NCBI RefSeq assembly: GCF_002394865.1
Contig: NZ_DGUZ01000023.1
Span: 219,981-263,758, forward strand
Source of the DNA: Fibrobacter sp. UBA4297
Lineage (GTDB): Bacteria > Fibrobacterota > Fibrobacteria > Fibrobacterales > Fibrobacteraceae
Reading direction: 5' to 3'
Length of the DNA stretch: 43,778 nt
Shown here: piece by piece, positions 1 to 8,482 of the stretch
Numbering within the stretch: the stretch's first letter is position 1
How the letters are laid out: the number at the start of each line of letters is the position of its first letter
The notes under the pieces: generated by a model
What the model saw: the letters and a program-made list of their open reading frames with translations, nothing else
Told to the model about the DNA's origin: nothing
Database searches by the model: none
Position numbers and translations under genes: made by a program

Positions 1-1922
1 AAGCTAATGGAATCTAAATCATCCGTAGATTGCAAATAAGCATAATTCAAATTCTGAGCCATCCAAACCTGGTCGCCGATTTTCACCGTCTTGTAAACTT
101 GTCCGTCACGAGAATCCGTCAACGTTCCGTAATCGCAGTTATCTTCGGTATTCGTTCTGCAAGGCGTCACCACAGCCACCGAACTCGACGAAGCAACACT
201 CGACGAAGATTCCGCAGAGCCGCTGCTAGATTCCGGAACCGTTTCACTACCATTCTTAAGGCAACGGACAGAGAAGCCGTAGCTTTTATTAGTGTAATCC
301 AAATTCACATAGTCGTATTTGGAACTCATAGTCGCCACGTACGCACCAGCACCATCATGCTCCTCAAATTCCGTAGAGCTCAAAAGGTAAGCGTAATACT
401 TCGCATAGGAGTAAGAGCCACCCTTTGTCACATAGCCGGAAGGCAGCACCGAGAAGCCGAATTCATCTGTACCATTACCATCTTGAATCCAATCAGATGT
501 AGATTTAAGCATTTTACCCGCCGTCAGTTGTCCACCTACCGCATTGAACAAAGCATCCCATTCCGCCTTGCTCGGCATATGCCAACCCGAAGGACAAACC
601 CCCTGAATATTCCCCGACGGTAACGAGCAAATTTTTCCATAGCCACATTCACTCTCCGGCTTGCCAACCGCTGTAGCCCACCTATAAAGGCGACCATACT
701 TCGCACAGTATTCAGCAGAATCATTATAGCAGAAACTAGAATCTATTTCGTAATTCAGGTTTTCCGCCATCCACACTTGATTGCCAATTTTTACCGTCTT
801 GTAAACTTGTCCATCACGGGAGTCGATCATTTCGCCGTAATCAATATTCGGGTTTAAGTAAGAGTCAACAGCACTGCTGCTGGATTCCGGGTCAAGCCCG
901 GAATGACGGGACGAACTAGATTGCTTCGCTTCGCTCGCAATGACGGAGGAGCTGCTACTGCTCAGAACGTTTTTGGAGGAAGACGAGTTCAAGGCCACTG
1001 AGCCTGCCGAAGTGACCGAACTACTAGACGTTCCTTTATTGCTATCTGCAAACTTTTCGACAACAGTTTCAAACGCAGAAACATCGCCTGAACCGCCCCA
1101 CTTTTCGATGTTCTTGCCAACATTTGCAAATTCTCCATTCTTGTCGGCAGTAGCGGCCCATTCCGCAATTTCCGTTTTCGTTTTATCGTCATCCCACGAG
1201 CCATCTTTCGCAATGTCTGTAGCAACGTCATTCACGCGCTCTACGAGTTTTGCAACTTTCAAATCCGATTGCATCATCACACTCACGGCAAGCAATGCCG
1301 CGTTGTCGTTACCCGACTCAAGAATGTTCAAGTCTTCGGACAACGCAAATTCACCTTCTTTCGCTTTCACGCTAAACGCGGCAAGCACTTCTTTTTCGGC
1401 CTGCTTTTTCGCTTCTGCAAAAGACATTTTCTCTTCGGTCACAAGATTCATGACACGCTTATATTCCAGTTCTGTAAGCATATTGATGTTCACGTTCTTG
1501 CGATCCTTGAGGTCAGTCAACGCATGGAGCGTCACTTCGCTAGCCGACTTTATCCCAGTCAATTCATCGAGGTATTTTCCCGTCACATCGAACAAAGCGC
1601 ACGTCGCCGAGAGGTTCACGTATTCAACGCCAAAGTCACCCTTGTCGCTCTTGACAACGCCTTCAAAGATTTCATTTGTCAGTTCCATCGTCTTGCAGTC
1701 GATTCCTTGCACCGTCACAGCGGACCCCTTGACAAACGGGCCTTTCTGCGTGAGTCCAGCCACGTTCAAATCCGCGATGATTCCCGTGTCTTCCGTAGTA
1801 CCACCAGCAAAGCCGCCATCTTCATTAGACGACGTGCAAGCCGTTACCCAAAACGAAGCCATCGCAAAAGCGATCGCCTGAGCGAGAAACCCCTTATTCT
1901 TTTCGAACACTCTCATTTTCAT
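1..1922 (-). CDS. FISUMP (TIGR02145) lipoprotein, 3' end outside window
   Basis: At least 640 residues; the reading frame runs off the left edge. The N-terminus is a lipoprotein signal with lipobox VTAC (Cys29), so the product is probably a surface or periplasmic lipoprotein. After the signal comes the module shared with other lipoproteins here (motif GLTQKGPFVKGS near residues 45-56, then NVNINMLTELEY), a Ser-rich linker (about 325-360), one complete FISUMP domain (about 363-559: DSRDGQVYKTVKIG, WMAENLNY, CPSGWHMPS, FGFSVLPSG, SVRCLKN), another Ser linker and the start of a second FISUMP domain. The function of FISUMP domains is unknown. I chose ATG at 1922 because GAGGGTAGG lies just upstream; in-frame ATGs at 1937 and 1916 are alternatives. 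The start lies 17 bp after the TIGR02147 gene, so the two are probably co-transcribed. Palindromic repeats are translated inside the linker near 883-941. Confidence 0.85.
   Translation of the reverse strand, partial: MKMRVFEKNKGFLAQAIAFAMASFWVTACTSSNEDGGFAGGTTEDTGIIADLNVAGLTQKGPFVKGSAVTVQGIDCKTMELTNEIFEGVVKSDKGDFGVEYVNLSATCALFDVTGKYLDELTGIKSASEVTLHALTDLKDRKNVNINMLTELEYKRVMNLVTEEKMSFAEAKKQAEKEVLAAFSVKAKEGEFALSEDLNILESGNDNAALLAVSVMMQSDLKVAKLVERVNDVATDIAKDGSWDDDKTKTEIAEWAATADKNGEFANVGKNIEKWGGSGDVSAFETVVEKFADSNKGTSSSSVTSAGSVALNSSSSKNVLSSSSSSVIASEAKQSSSSRHSGLDPESSSSAVDSYLNPNIDYGEMIDSRDGQVYKTVKIGNQVWMAENLNYEIDSSFCYNDSAEYCAKYGRLYRWATAVGKPESECGYGKICSLPSGNIQGVCPSGWHMPSKAEWDALFNAVGGQLTAGKMLKSTSDWIQDGNGTDEFGFSVLPSGYVTKGGSYSYAKYYAYLLSSTEFEEHDGAGAYVATMSSKYDYVNLDYTNKSYGFSVRCLKNGSETVPESSSGSAESSSSVASSSSVAVVTPCRTNTEDNCDYGTLTDSRDGQVYKTVKIGDQVWMAQNLNYAYLQSTDDLDSIS
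883..941. repeat. Two dispersed palindromic repeats inside a coding linker
   Basis: ATTCCGGG TCAAG CCCGGAAT (884-904) is a perfect 8-bp inverted repeat. A second palindrome-like unit, ATTGC...GCAAT, lies at 920-941. Both are followed by GAC or TGAC, as in the intergenic copies of this window. They are read in frame as RHSGLDPES and VIASEAKQS within the Ser-rich linker of the lipoprotein gene. Confidence 0.75.
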
Positions 1923-1939
1923 TTTACCTACCCTCATTC

Positions 1940-2815
1940 CTAACTTTTTTTATTTGAATTCAAAGCCTTCTCCGCATCTTCGCCAGATTCGACGTGGTTG
2001 CCAAGGCGTTCGCTCAGCGGGAACAACTGCAAGTTCAAGCGATAGACCTGTTCCGTCTCGTCGTCTTCGCTGGCAATCGCCACAACGCGGCGGCGAAAAT
2101 CCGCAATCTCCTTGCGAATGCGTTCGTATGCCTGACGCGTAATTCCCATGGTCACGCCCGACATGTCACGTTCCGAAAGCGGCAAGTCCAAAGCCTTCAC
2201 CGCGAACTCTCCCATCTGGCGTTGCATATTGCGAGCCGCCACCGGCACCGCATCCACGGGCCCCATCGAAAGCGACTTGTCCGTCTGGCTGTAGTTTCCG
2301 TTCTTGTCCTTCTTCAAGAGGCCAGACTTCACCAAAAAATCGAGCGTCTCGGAAACTTCCGCTGCCGAAATCTTTTGTTTGCAAACATGCGCCATTTCGA
2401 GCGGTTTCGCCCCCGGCATGTGCGGAGCAAGCTCACGAATCACCGGATTTTTCCACGATTTGAAGTAATCGAATTCCTCGTTCCCCAGCACACGCACCTT
2501 GTGCGCCCTCGCCAATGCACAGCGGTCTTCGAACGCGGCACGCTTCGCCTCGTCCCCCTTCGCATGGGCATACGAAACCATCAAAACAAAGTACGTCTGT
2601 TCAAACCCGACAAGACCCATCGCAGCAGCGACCGAGCCAGCGGCGTTTACACTCAGATTTTTCTTCCCTTCGCAAACATACTTCAGGTAAACCGCCGACG
2701 AGAAGCCCGCCTTTTGTGCAAACGCATGCCAAGAAAACGCCGAGCAGCGCTTACGTTCATCGTAGTAGTCTTGGATGAACTTGCGGTAATCTGTATATTC
2801 AACAATCTCCTTCAT
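1940..2815 (-). CDS. TIGR02147 family protein (predicted DNA-binding regulator)
   Basis: About 291 residues. The N-terminus EYTDYRKFIQDYYDERK followed by FSWHAFAQKAGFSS and a helix-turn-helix-like stretch (YLKYVCEGKKNLSVNAA) is typical of TIGR02147, a paralogous family expanded in Fibrobacter and also found in Bdellovibrio-like bacteria. The C-terminal half resembles DUF4423 (PGAKPLEMAHVCKQKISAAEVSETLDFLVKSG reads as a second winged-helix-like segment). No enzyme motif is visible. I chose ATG 2815 because the family normally starts at this MKEI-type residue; the upstream ATG at 2827 would add four residues, and neither has a clear ribosome binding site. The stop is 17 bp before the lipoprotein gene that follows. 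A transcriptional role for that lipoprotein or for itself is inference. Confidence 0.85.
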   Translation of the reverse strand: MKEIVEYTDYRKFIQDYYDERKRCSAFSWHAFAQKAGFSSAVYLKYVCEGKKNLSVNAAGSVAAAMGLVGFEQTYFVLMVSYAHAKGDEAKRAAFEDRCALARAHKVRVLGNEEFDYFKSWKNPVIRELAPHMPGAKPLEMAHVCKQKISAAEVSETLDFLVKSGLLKKDKNGNYSQTDKSLSMGPVDAVPVAARNMQRQMGEFAVKALDLPLSERDMSGVTMGITRQAYERIRKEIADFRRRVVAIASEDDETEQVYRLNLQLFPLSERLGNHVESGEDAEKALNSNKKS

Positions 2816-2839
2816 GATTACAAACATAGATGAATTTAG

Positions 2840-2930
2840 TTGAAATAGAACATAAAAATGGAATTTTTAGTTAAATTTTACCACTTTTAACAATTTTTAG
2901 AAAATTTCAGCAATTTAGAACATGACATAC
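2840..2930 (-). promoter_or_regulatory. AT-rich upstream region shared with the 6107 paralogue
   Basis: Read on the minus strand, the leader upstream of this TIGR02147 gene has TGTTCT, an A/T tract with AAATTT, then AAAAA and CCATTTTT. The same ordered blocks occur upstream of the second TIGR02147 gene (6150-6240). Conservation outside the genes suggests a shared promoter or operator. No clear -35/-10 pair can be assigned. Confidence 0.35.
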
Positions 2931-2939
2931 ATATTCCTG

Positions 2940-3030
2940 GAACATGGAGATTCCCGCCTTCGCGGGAATGACAAACGAAAGCCGTGAGAATGTCATTCTG
3001 GAGAGGAACGAATGGTGCTATAGAATCCCC
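2940..3030. repeat. Dispersed palindromic repeat block
   Basis: The spacer has GATTCCCGCCTTCGCGGGAAT (arms ATTCCCGC/GCGGGAAT) followed by TGAC, then a degenerate second unit (GTCATTCTGGAG...AGAATCCCC). The block lies between a terminator and the promoter region of the next gene. It has no coding potential. Confidence 0.6.
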
Positions 3031-3067
3031 CAAAAAAAATCCCCGCGGCATATTGGCCACGGGGAAT
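3031..3067 (-). terminator. Rho-independent terminator after the 3091-5238 gene
   Basis: On the minus strand the stem CCCCGTGGC / GCCGCGGGG (one G-U pair) is followed by eight T. It lies about 25 bp past the stop of the lipoprotein gene. Confidence 0.75.
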
Positions 3068-3090
3068 TTTTCTTTACTTAAAAGTTTTAT

Positions 3091-5238
3091 TTACTCATCG
3101 TTTTTGCTTGAACTTGAAGAAGGTCTTACCGGAGCTGTCGAAGGATCCCCCTTGACACAACGGACACTTTGTCCATAATATTTGGAATTCTGATAGGTAT
3201 AAGTTTGAGTATAAATGTTGTTTATATTAAAATATCGACCTCTATCATCATCCTGTTCGGTGGAACTCCAGTAATAGACATCCGAGCCCACCTTTTCCCA
3301 ACTCGTTGCAGAAATTCTTCTTCCGGTCGGGAGAGCGGCGAAGCCGTAAAGATCAGTACCGTTATTATTAGGCGTTCCGGCATAGTTCCACCCAGTCAAA
3401 GCCTTGAGCGGTTCTCCACATGTACGGTAATCCCCTATAGCCTCACACAGCAAGCTCCATTCACGGAGTGTCGGCAAATGCCAGCCTTCAGGGCAAATCC
3501 CCTGCACAGCGCGATCAAGTCCGCACTTTTTGCCATAACCGCAATCCAACGGCTCCTTGGAATCATTCGCCAAAGCAACCGAGTCAATCGCTGCAGCCCA
3601 GCTATAATAACGGCCACTCACATTGCAATTCTTTTCATCATCATTGTAGCACCAGTTGCGGCCCTTCAAGCTCGGAGTCTTGACGCTATCGGCATAGTTC
3701 AAGTTTTCTGCCATCCACACCTGCGAATAATTTGTATCGGGCACATCAATTTTCACGACCTTGTACACTTGCTTGTCGCGCGGGTCAACCATCGAGTCGT
3801 ATTTGATGTTCGGACTCAGGCGGGCATCCTTGGGAACATCCCAGCTCCACCCTGAAGGAACTTCAGCTTCACCTTTCAAGCAACGGACCGACATTCCATC
3901 GTTCTTATCGTGGACGAGCTGGCGTGCATTATCGTAATCGTAGAACATGTTCACGTACTCCGCACTATCGCTACCGTTCTTTATAGAACTCCAGAAATTT
4001 GCGTGATGACCCTCGTAGTTGTAGTATTTGTCTTTGCCGTATCTGATGCCAGCAGGCAACGCCGTGAAGCCAAAATCATCCGTGCCATTGCCGTCATTAT
4101 TCCAGCCGCTAGTGGACTTCAGTTTCTTGCCCGCAATAGATTGTTTGCCGACCGTAGCGAACAACGTTTCAAATTCATCTATTGTCGGCAGGTGCCAGCC
4201 GTCAGGACACGCTCTATTTGCAGCGGCCCATGAGTAAAGTCGACCATACTTTGTACAATATTTTGCGGAGTCATTATAGCAGTAACTGCTGTCAACTTCG
4301 AAGTTCAAATTTTCCGCCATCCAAATCTGATCGCCAATTTTCACGGTCTTGTAAATCTGACCATCACGGGAATCCGTCATTGTAGAATCGGCCCCAAACA
4401 TTTCTATGACCTTTTCAAAATCGGGAACTTCATTTGCGAATCCCCAATTCTCCATATTCTTGCGAATGGAATCCATCACAGCCTTCGCCACGGCATTTGC
4501 AATCCAGTCGATAATTGCTTTTTTCGTATCATCATCATTCCACGTGCCGCTTTCCGCAAAGGAGCCATTGAATTTATCCATACGTTCCGTAAGCGTTTTC
4601 ACATCGGCATCGCCTTGCATCAGCACACTGATGGCAAGGAGCGTCGCATCCGCATCGCTTGTTCCAAAAATATCCAAATCTTCAAATTCGGCCGATTCAC
4701 CAGCCATCCCGAATGCGGCAAGCACTTCCCTTTCAGCCAAATCCTTCGCCTCGTCGAAACTCTTGCCTTTTTCTGCCACGTAGTACATCACGCGTTCGTA
4801 TTCCAAGTTCGTAAGCAAGTTGACATTCACATGGGTACGGTCCTTGAGATTCGTCAACGCACGGAGCGTCAATTTATCCGAGACCTTCTTCCCGGTCATT
4901 TCGCTACGGTATTCGCCAGTCACTTCAACAACAGCACAAGTCGTAGACAAGTTCACTTTTTCAACAACAAATTCGCCCATGTTGTTTTTGACTTCGCCCT
5001 CAAAGACCTCATCCGTGAATTCCATTGTCTTGCAGTCGATCCCCTGCACCGTCACCGCGGAGCCCTTCACGAACGGGCCCTTTTGGGAAACGCCTGCAAT
5101 ATCCAAGTTCTTGATGGCGTAAAGGCCTTCGCTCTGTTCGTCCGTGCCGGCAGTCTTATCACCAGAACAAGCCCAGAAAGACGTCCCAAATACAAGGGCC
5201 GCCAAAAGATTCCATTTCATCATTGTTTTAGTGAGCAT
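3091..5238 (-). CDS. FISUMP (TIGR02145) lipoprotein with two FISUMP domains
   Basis: About 715 residues. The signal peptide ends at lipobox FWAC followed by SG and an acidic/Thr stretch. Next comes the shared N-terminal module (GVSQKGPFVKGSAVTVQGID, later HVNVNLLTNLEYERV, ISVLMQGDADV), then two FISUMP domains (about 284-453 and 481-694). Both have WMAENLN, CP(D/E)GWHLPT, GFxALPxG and SVRC(L/V)KG. It is the closest relative here of the lipoprotein at the left edge. I chose ATG 5238; GTG 5250 is possible and would overlap the stop of the upstream TIGR02147 gene (GTGA), and ATGs at 5223 and 5220 also remain. The sequence AAAGGGGA just before 5250 could serve either. The close coupling to the TIGR02147 gene implies co-expression. 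Function unknown. Confidence 0.87.
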   Translation of the reverse strand: MLTKTMMKWNLLAALVFGTSFWACSGDKTAGTDEQSEGLYAIKNLDIAGVSQKGPFVKGSAVTVQGIDCKTMEFTDEVFEGEVKNNMGEFVVEKVNLSTTCAVVEVTGEYRSEMTGKKVSDKLTLRALTNLKDRTHVNVNLLTNLEYERVMYYVAEKGKSFDEAKDLAEREVLAAFGMAGESAEFEDLDIFGTSDADATLLAISVLMQGDADVKTLTERMDKFNGSFAESGTWNDDDTKKAIIDWIANAVAKAVMDSIRKNMENWGFANEVPDFEKVIEMFGADSTMTDSRDGQIYKTVKIGDQIWMAENLNFEVDSSYCYNDSAKYCTKYGRLYSWAAANRACPDGWHLPTIDEFETLFATVGKQSIAGKKLKSTSGWNNDGNGTDDFGFTALPAGIRYGKDKYYNYEGHHANFWSSIKNGSDSAEYVNMFYDYDNARQLVHDKNDGMSVRCLKGEAEVPSGWSWDVPKDARLSPNIKYDSMVDPRDKQVYKVVKIDVPDTNYSQVWMAENLNYADSVKTPSLKGRNWCYNDDEKNCNVSGRYYSWAAAIDSVALANDSKEPLDCGYGKKCGLDRAVQGICPEGWHLPTLREWSLLCEAIGDYRTCGEPLKALTGWNYAGTPNNNGTDLYGFAALPTGRRISATSWEKVGSDVYYWSSTEQDDDRGRYFNINNIYTQTYTYQNSKYYGQSVRCVKGDPSTAPVRPSSSSSKNDE

Positions 5239-5246
5239 AATTCTAG

Positions 5247-6107
5247 TCACTCCCCTTTATTTTTTGATAACACATTCATATTGCCATATTCAATCTTTTC
5301 CGTCAACGGGAAAAGTTGCATATTCAAGCGGCAAACTTTTTCAATCTTTTTGTCGGCAGAAACAATCGACACAATGCGCTTGCGACACTCCGCCAATTCT
5401 TCCACAACTTTTTTGTAGCTTTCGGCTGTCATGCCCATCGTGATGCCGCTAAAGTGGCGTTCCGAAATAGGCAATTTATCCAAAGCATCAAGCGCAAACT
5501 CGCCCATCTGGCGCAACAGCGAATGCACCGCCACGGCCATCACATTCAAATTTCCCGTCGAAAGCGAAGTACTCGTCTGGTGATAATTCCCTTTGATATC
5601 GCGAGTCAAAAGTCCCGCCTTGAGCAAGAAACGCAAACTTTCACTCACGTCAGCAGCAGAAATCGCAGGCTTGCACATTTTGGCAATTTCATTTGGTTTT
5701 GCCCCCGGCATCGCCACAGCAAGTTCTCGGACAATCGAATGTTTCCACGTCTCGTAATAAGTGTACATCTCGCTGCCGAGAATTTTCACGCGGTTGGCCT
5801 CGCCAAGTGCTTGCATTTCTTCAAAACACTTTTTCTTTTCTTGGTCCGTCTTCGCATTTTCGTAGCGTACCATCAAGACAAAATAATCAAATTCAAAACC
5901 CTCCAAGCCCATAGCAAGCGCAGTCTTTATTGCACTCTCTTCACGCAAGCGAGTTTTTCCGTCACTGACCAATTTCAAGTACGAGCCCGATGCGAACCCG
6001 GCAATCTTCGCAAACTCGCGCCACGTAAACGCAGAACAGCGCTTGCGTTCCTTGTAGTAGTCGAGAATATACTCGCGATAGTTCTTGTATTCCGTAACCG
6101 ATTTCAT
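5247..6107 (-). CDS. TIGR02147 family protein (predicted DNA-binding regulator)
   Basis: 286 residues, clearly paralogous to the 1940-2815 product: TEYKNYREYILDYYKERKRCSAF at the start, FTWREFAKIAGFASGSYLK as the helix-turn-helix-like part, PGAKPNEIAKMCKPAISAADVSESLRFLLKAG in the middle and a conserved MTAESYKKVVEELAECRKRIVSI near the end. There is no signal peptide, so it is cytoplasmic. Its end lies at or within the start of the following FISUMP lipoprotein gene, the same order as in the first pair. The family is presumed to be regulatory from its HTH-like N-terminus; no target is known to me. Confidence 0.87.
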   Translation of the reverse strand: MKSVTEYKNYREYILDYYKERKRCSAFTWREFAKIAGFASGSYLKLVSDGKTRLREESAIKTALAMGLEGFEFDYFVLMVRYENAKTDQEKKKCFEEMQALGEANRVKILGSEMYTYYETWKHSIVRELAVAMPGAKPNEIAKMCKPAISAADVSESLRFLLKAGLLTRDIKGNYHQTSTSLSTGNLNVMAVAVHSLLRQMGEFALDALDKLPISERHFSGITMGMTAESYKKVVEELAECRKRIVSIVSADKKIEKVCRLNMQLFPLTEKIEYGNMNVLSKNKGE

Positions 6108-6149
6108 GTTATTAAAAATAGAAACACTGGATTAAGTATGCAATAGCAG

Positions 6150-6240
6150 AGAATATTTTTAGAAAAACAAAAATGGCGTTTTTACGCAAATTTCAACATT
6201 TTTTAAATACATTTTAAGATTTTTAAAATCTAAAGAACAA
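6150..6240 (-). promoter_or_regulatory. AT-rich upstream region with a small inverted repeat
   Basis: On the minus strand it has TGTTCT, A/T tracts, and TTTGCGTAAAAACGCC (inverted repeat GCGT/ACGC) followed by CCATTTTT, about 70 bp before the TIGR02147 start. It parallels the 2840-2930 region. This is a candidate promoter or operator only. Confidence 0.35.
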
Positions 6241-6320
6241 AATTTGAATTCTATAAAACAAAACCCCCTGCTATACAGCCGAGGGCAACGTTATGATTCT
6301 ATATGTAATTGAACTTGCTT

Positions 6321-8471
6321 TTAGTAATCTTCAACGCAACGGATGTAATTACTATAACCAGTCCAATAAGGTTGAATATAAGCGGAATCCAAATTCACAG
6401 TAAAAACATCGACCAATTCTCCTATAGAGACCGTGACATTATATTTTTCATCTTTGTTCACATGAGTACTCCAAATACTTCCTTCATAACCATACGTTTT
6501 CATCGAAAAGCCGAATACATCCGTGATATAAGGCGATATTTTTCCAGTACGATACCCATCGATATCAGTATTATCTAACGCATATAAAGAATATGGCACA
6601 TTTCCGACCTTCAATAAACTTTCAATTTCATCCATCGTGGGTATATGCCAACCTTTAGGACAGATTCCTTGCACAAAGCCAGTCCATTCGCAAAGAGCCC
6701 CACATCCACAATTTTTAGAATTTCGAGCTAATGCCGTAGAATCTATAGCGGCCGACCATATATAACGACGTCCGATATTTTCGCATTCATAACTATCGCA
6801 GAAACTAGATGAATCTAAATCATCCGTTTTAGCTAAATAGCGGAATCTCAAATGTTCTGCCATCCACTTATATTTGCCAACATACACAGTTTTATAAATC
6901 TCACCATCGCGAGCATCTGTAATAGACCCCACCCTCGCATCATCAGAAAGACTCCTTTCAACCTTATTCCAAGAGCCCTTGCTACAAAGCATCTTCCATT
7001 TATAATTCGCACTATCAGCCTGATACATCTTAGTTTCCCCTTCAATTTTTTCAGAGCAATCAAAGCCAACCAAGCGATCCCAATAATCTGTGGCTTTTAC
7101 ATACCCATCCTTACAAGAAAAATACGTTTCTTTATTGGAATAAGAAAATTTAAAAACAATCCCTTCTGTACGATCTTTACATACATCCTTTTCCGCCAAC
7201 ACCTTAATCCAAAAATGATGGAGAATCGGTTCAAATTCAGGCACATCACCCAATTTCCATGATTGAACATTCTTTCTAAAATCAGCATACCGCCCATCGG
7301 CTTCAGCATTCATTACCCATTCTGCAACAGCCATGCGAGTTTCTTTATTATCCCACGAGCCATCCGTTTCCATATCCTTCGATATTTCCGACAACAATTC
7401 CGTTAAATAAGCTATATCCCGATCGCCTTGCAATAAAATCGATATAGCCAACAAGGCCGCATTACCCTTAGTTTTCCCAAAAACATTTAAATCTTCCGAA
7501 TTTGCAATACCGGTTGTATCCACAAAAAATGCCGATAGGATTTCTCTCTGAGCCTGTTTTTTCGCCACCTTAAATTTCAATTTATCATGCGTCACTAAAT
7601 AAAATACACGGTCATATTCCAGATGCGTAAGCAAATTCACATTTGCCGAATTTCGCGATGAAACATCCGTCAAAGCCATAAGAGACAACTTTTTCGTGGT
7701 CTTTTCACCACTAACTTCATTACGATAATACCCCGTTGCCTGCAGCAACGCATATTGACTTATAAGGTTTCGAGTGCTAAAAACAAATCGTCCATCATCA
7801 GATTTGATCGAGCCCACAAAATTACCATTAGTCTGCCTTAAAGTCCGTCCACTTTCTAGTTCATATAGATTAACAAGGGACCCTTTAATAAATGGGCCTT
7901 TATGAGAATAGCCACTCAAAGAATCGAGCGAAACAGGTTTTGAATCATCGGGTTCGCTACTTGATTTCGGAGCATTTACACTTGACGACGATTCTACACC
8001 CGAAGAGCTGCTATACGTAAGATTAATCGTTGTCTTTTTATCACCACATTTTACTACAATCTGCAAGGAATCCTTGCTCTGTTCCACCGTGCAATCATCG
8101 CCATTTGAACCCGTTTTTCCATTATTTCCATTGCGAGCAACGCCTACAGAATCCCCATTGCAAATGACTTTAACTCCACTTCCATCCGAAAGTTTTTGTG
8201 TTGAGCAAGAATACTGAACTTTTGCGCTATTGACTGGAATACGCCATTCATCATCAACACAAACCCTTGTCAGCAAATCTTTCTTGACAAGAATAACATG
8301 ACCTTCATTTTTTGAGCCACATGGAGGCAATGAAGAGACTTCATCAACCTCTTCCATCCCCTTTTCCGATTGGTTAACAGTCTGAGTCGAAAATTCTTCG
8401 CCACAAGAAACTAAGGCCAAGACAATTGACACAAAAACAAATCTAGGAAGATTTCGTGACGCAATATTCAT
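6321..8471 (-). CDS. FISUMP lipoprotein, last gene of the LPP20-PEGA-FISUMP operon
   Basis: 716 residues with lipobox LVSC near residue 23. The region after the lipobox has a Cys-rich unit shared with the next two paralogues (LSDGSGVKVICNGDSVGV, then a Gly-Asn repeat NGNNGKTGSNGDDC), then a Ser linker. The shared N-terminal module follows (SGYSHKGPFIKGSLVNLYEL, LRQTNGNFVGSIKSDDGRF, NLISQYALLQATGYYRNEV, NVNLLTHLEYDRV). A short Cys-bounded segment (YFSCKDGYVKATDYW, WKMLCSKGSWNKV) precedes one FISUMP domain (about 514-716: WMAEHL, CPKGWHIPT, SNYIRCVED). ATG 8471 lies 11 bp after the preceding stop. It is probably exported and lipid-anchored; function unknown. Confidence 0.87.
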   Translation of the reverse strand: MNIASRNLPRFVFVSIVLALVSCGEEFSTQTVNQSEKGMEEVDEVSSLPPCGSKNEGHVILVKKDLLTRVCVDDEWRIPVNSAKVQYSCSTQKLSDGSGVKVICNGDSVGVARNGNNGKTGSNGDDCTVEQSKDSLQIVVKCGDKKTTINLTYSSSSGVESSSSVNAPKSSSEPDDSKPVSLDSLSGYSHKGPFIKGSLVNLYELESGRTLRQTNGNFVGSIKSDDGRFVFSTRNLISQYALLQATGYYRNEVSGEKTTKKLSLMALTDVSSRNSANVNLLTHLEYDRVFYLVTHDKLKFKVAKKQAQREILSAFFVDTTGIANSEDLNVFGKTKGNAALLAISILLQGDRDIAYLTELLSEISKDMETDGSWDNKETRMAVAEWVMNAEADGRYADFRKNVQSWKLGDVPEFEPILHHFWIKVLAEKDVCKDRTEGIVFKFSYSNKETYFSCKDGYVKATDYWDRLVGFDCSEKIEGETKMYQADSANYKWKMLCSKGSWNKVERSLSDDARVGSITDARDGEIYKTVYVGKYKWMAEHLRFRYLAKTDDLDSSSFCDSYECENIGRRYIWSAAIDSTALARNSKNCGCGALCEWTGFVQGICPKGWHIPTMDEIESLLKVGNVPYSLYALDNTDIDGYRTGKISPYITDVFGFSMKTYGYEGSIWSTHVNKDEKYNVTVSIGELVDVFTVNLDSAYIQPYWTGYSNYIRCVEDY

Positions 8472-8482
8472 AATACGCCCTC

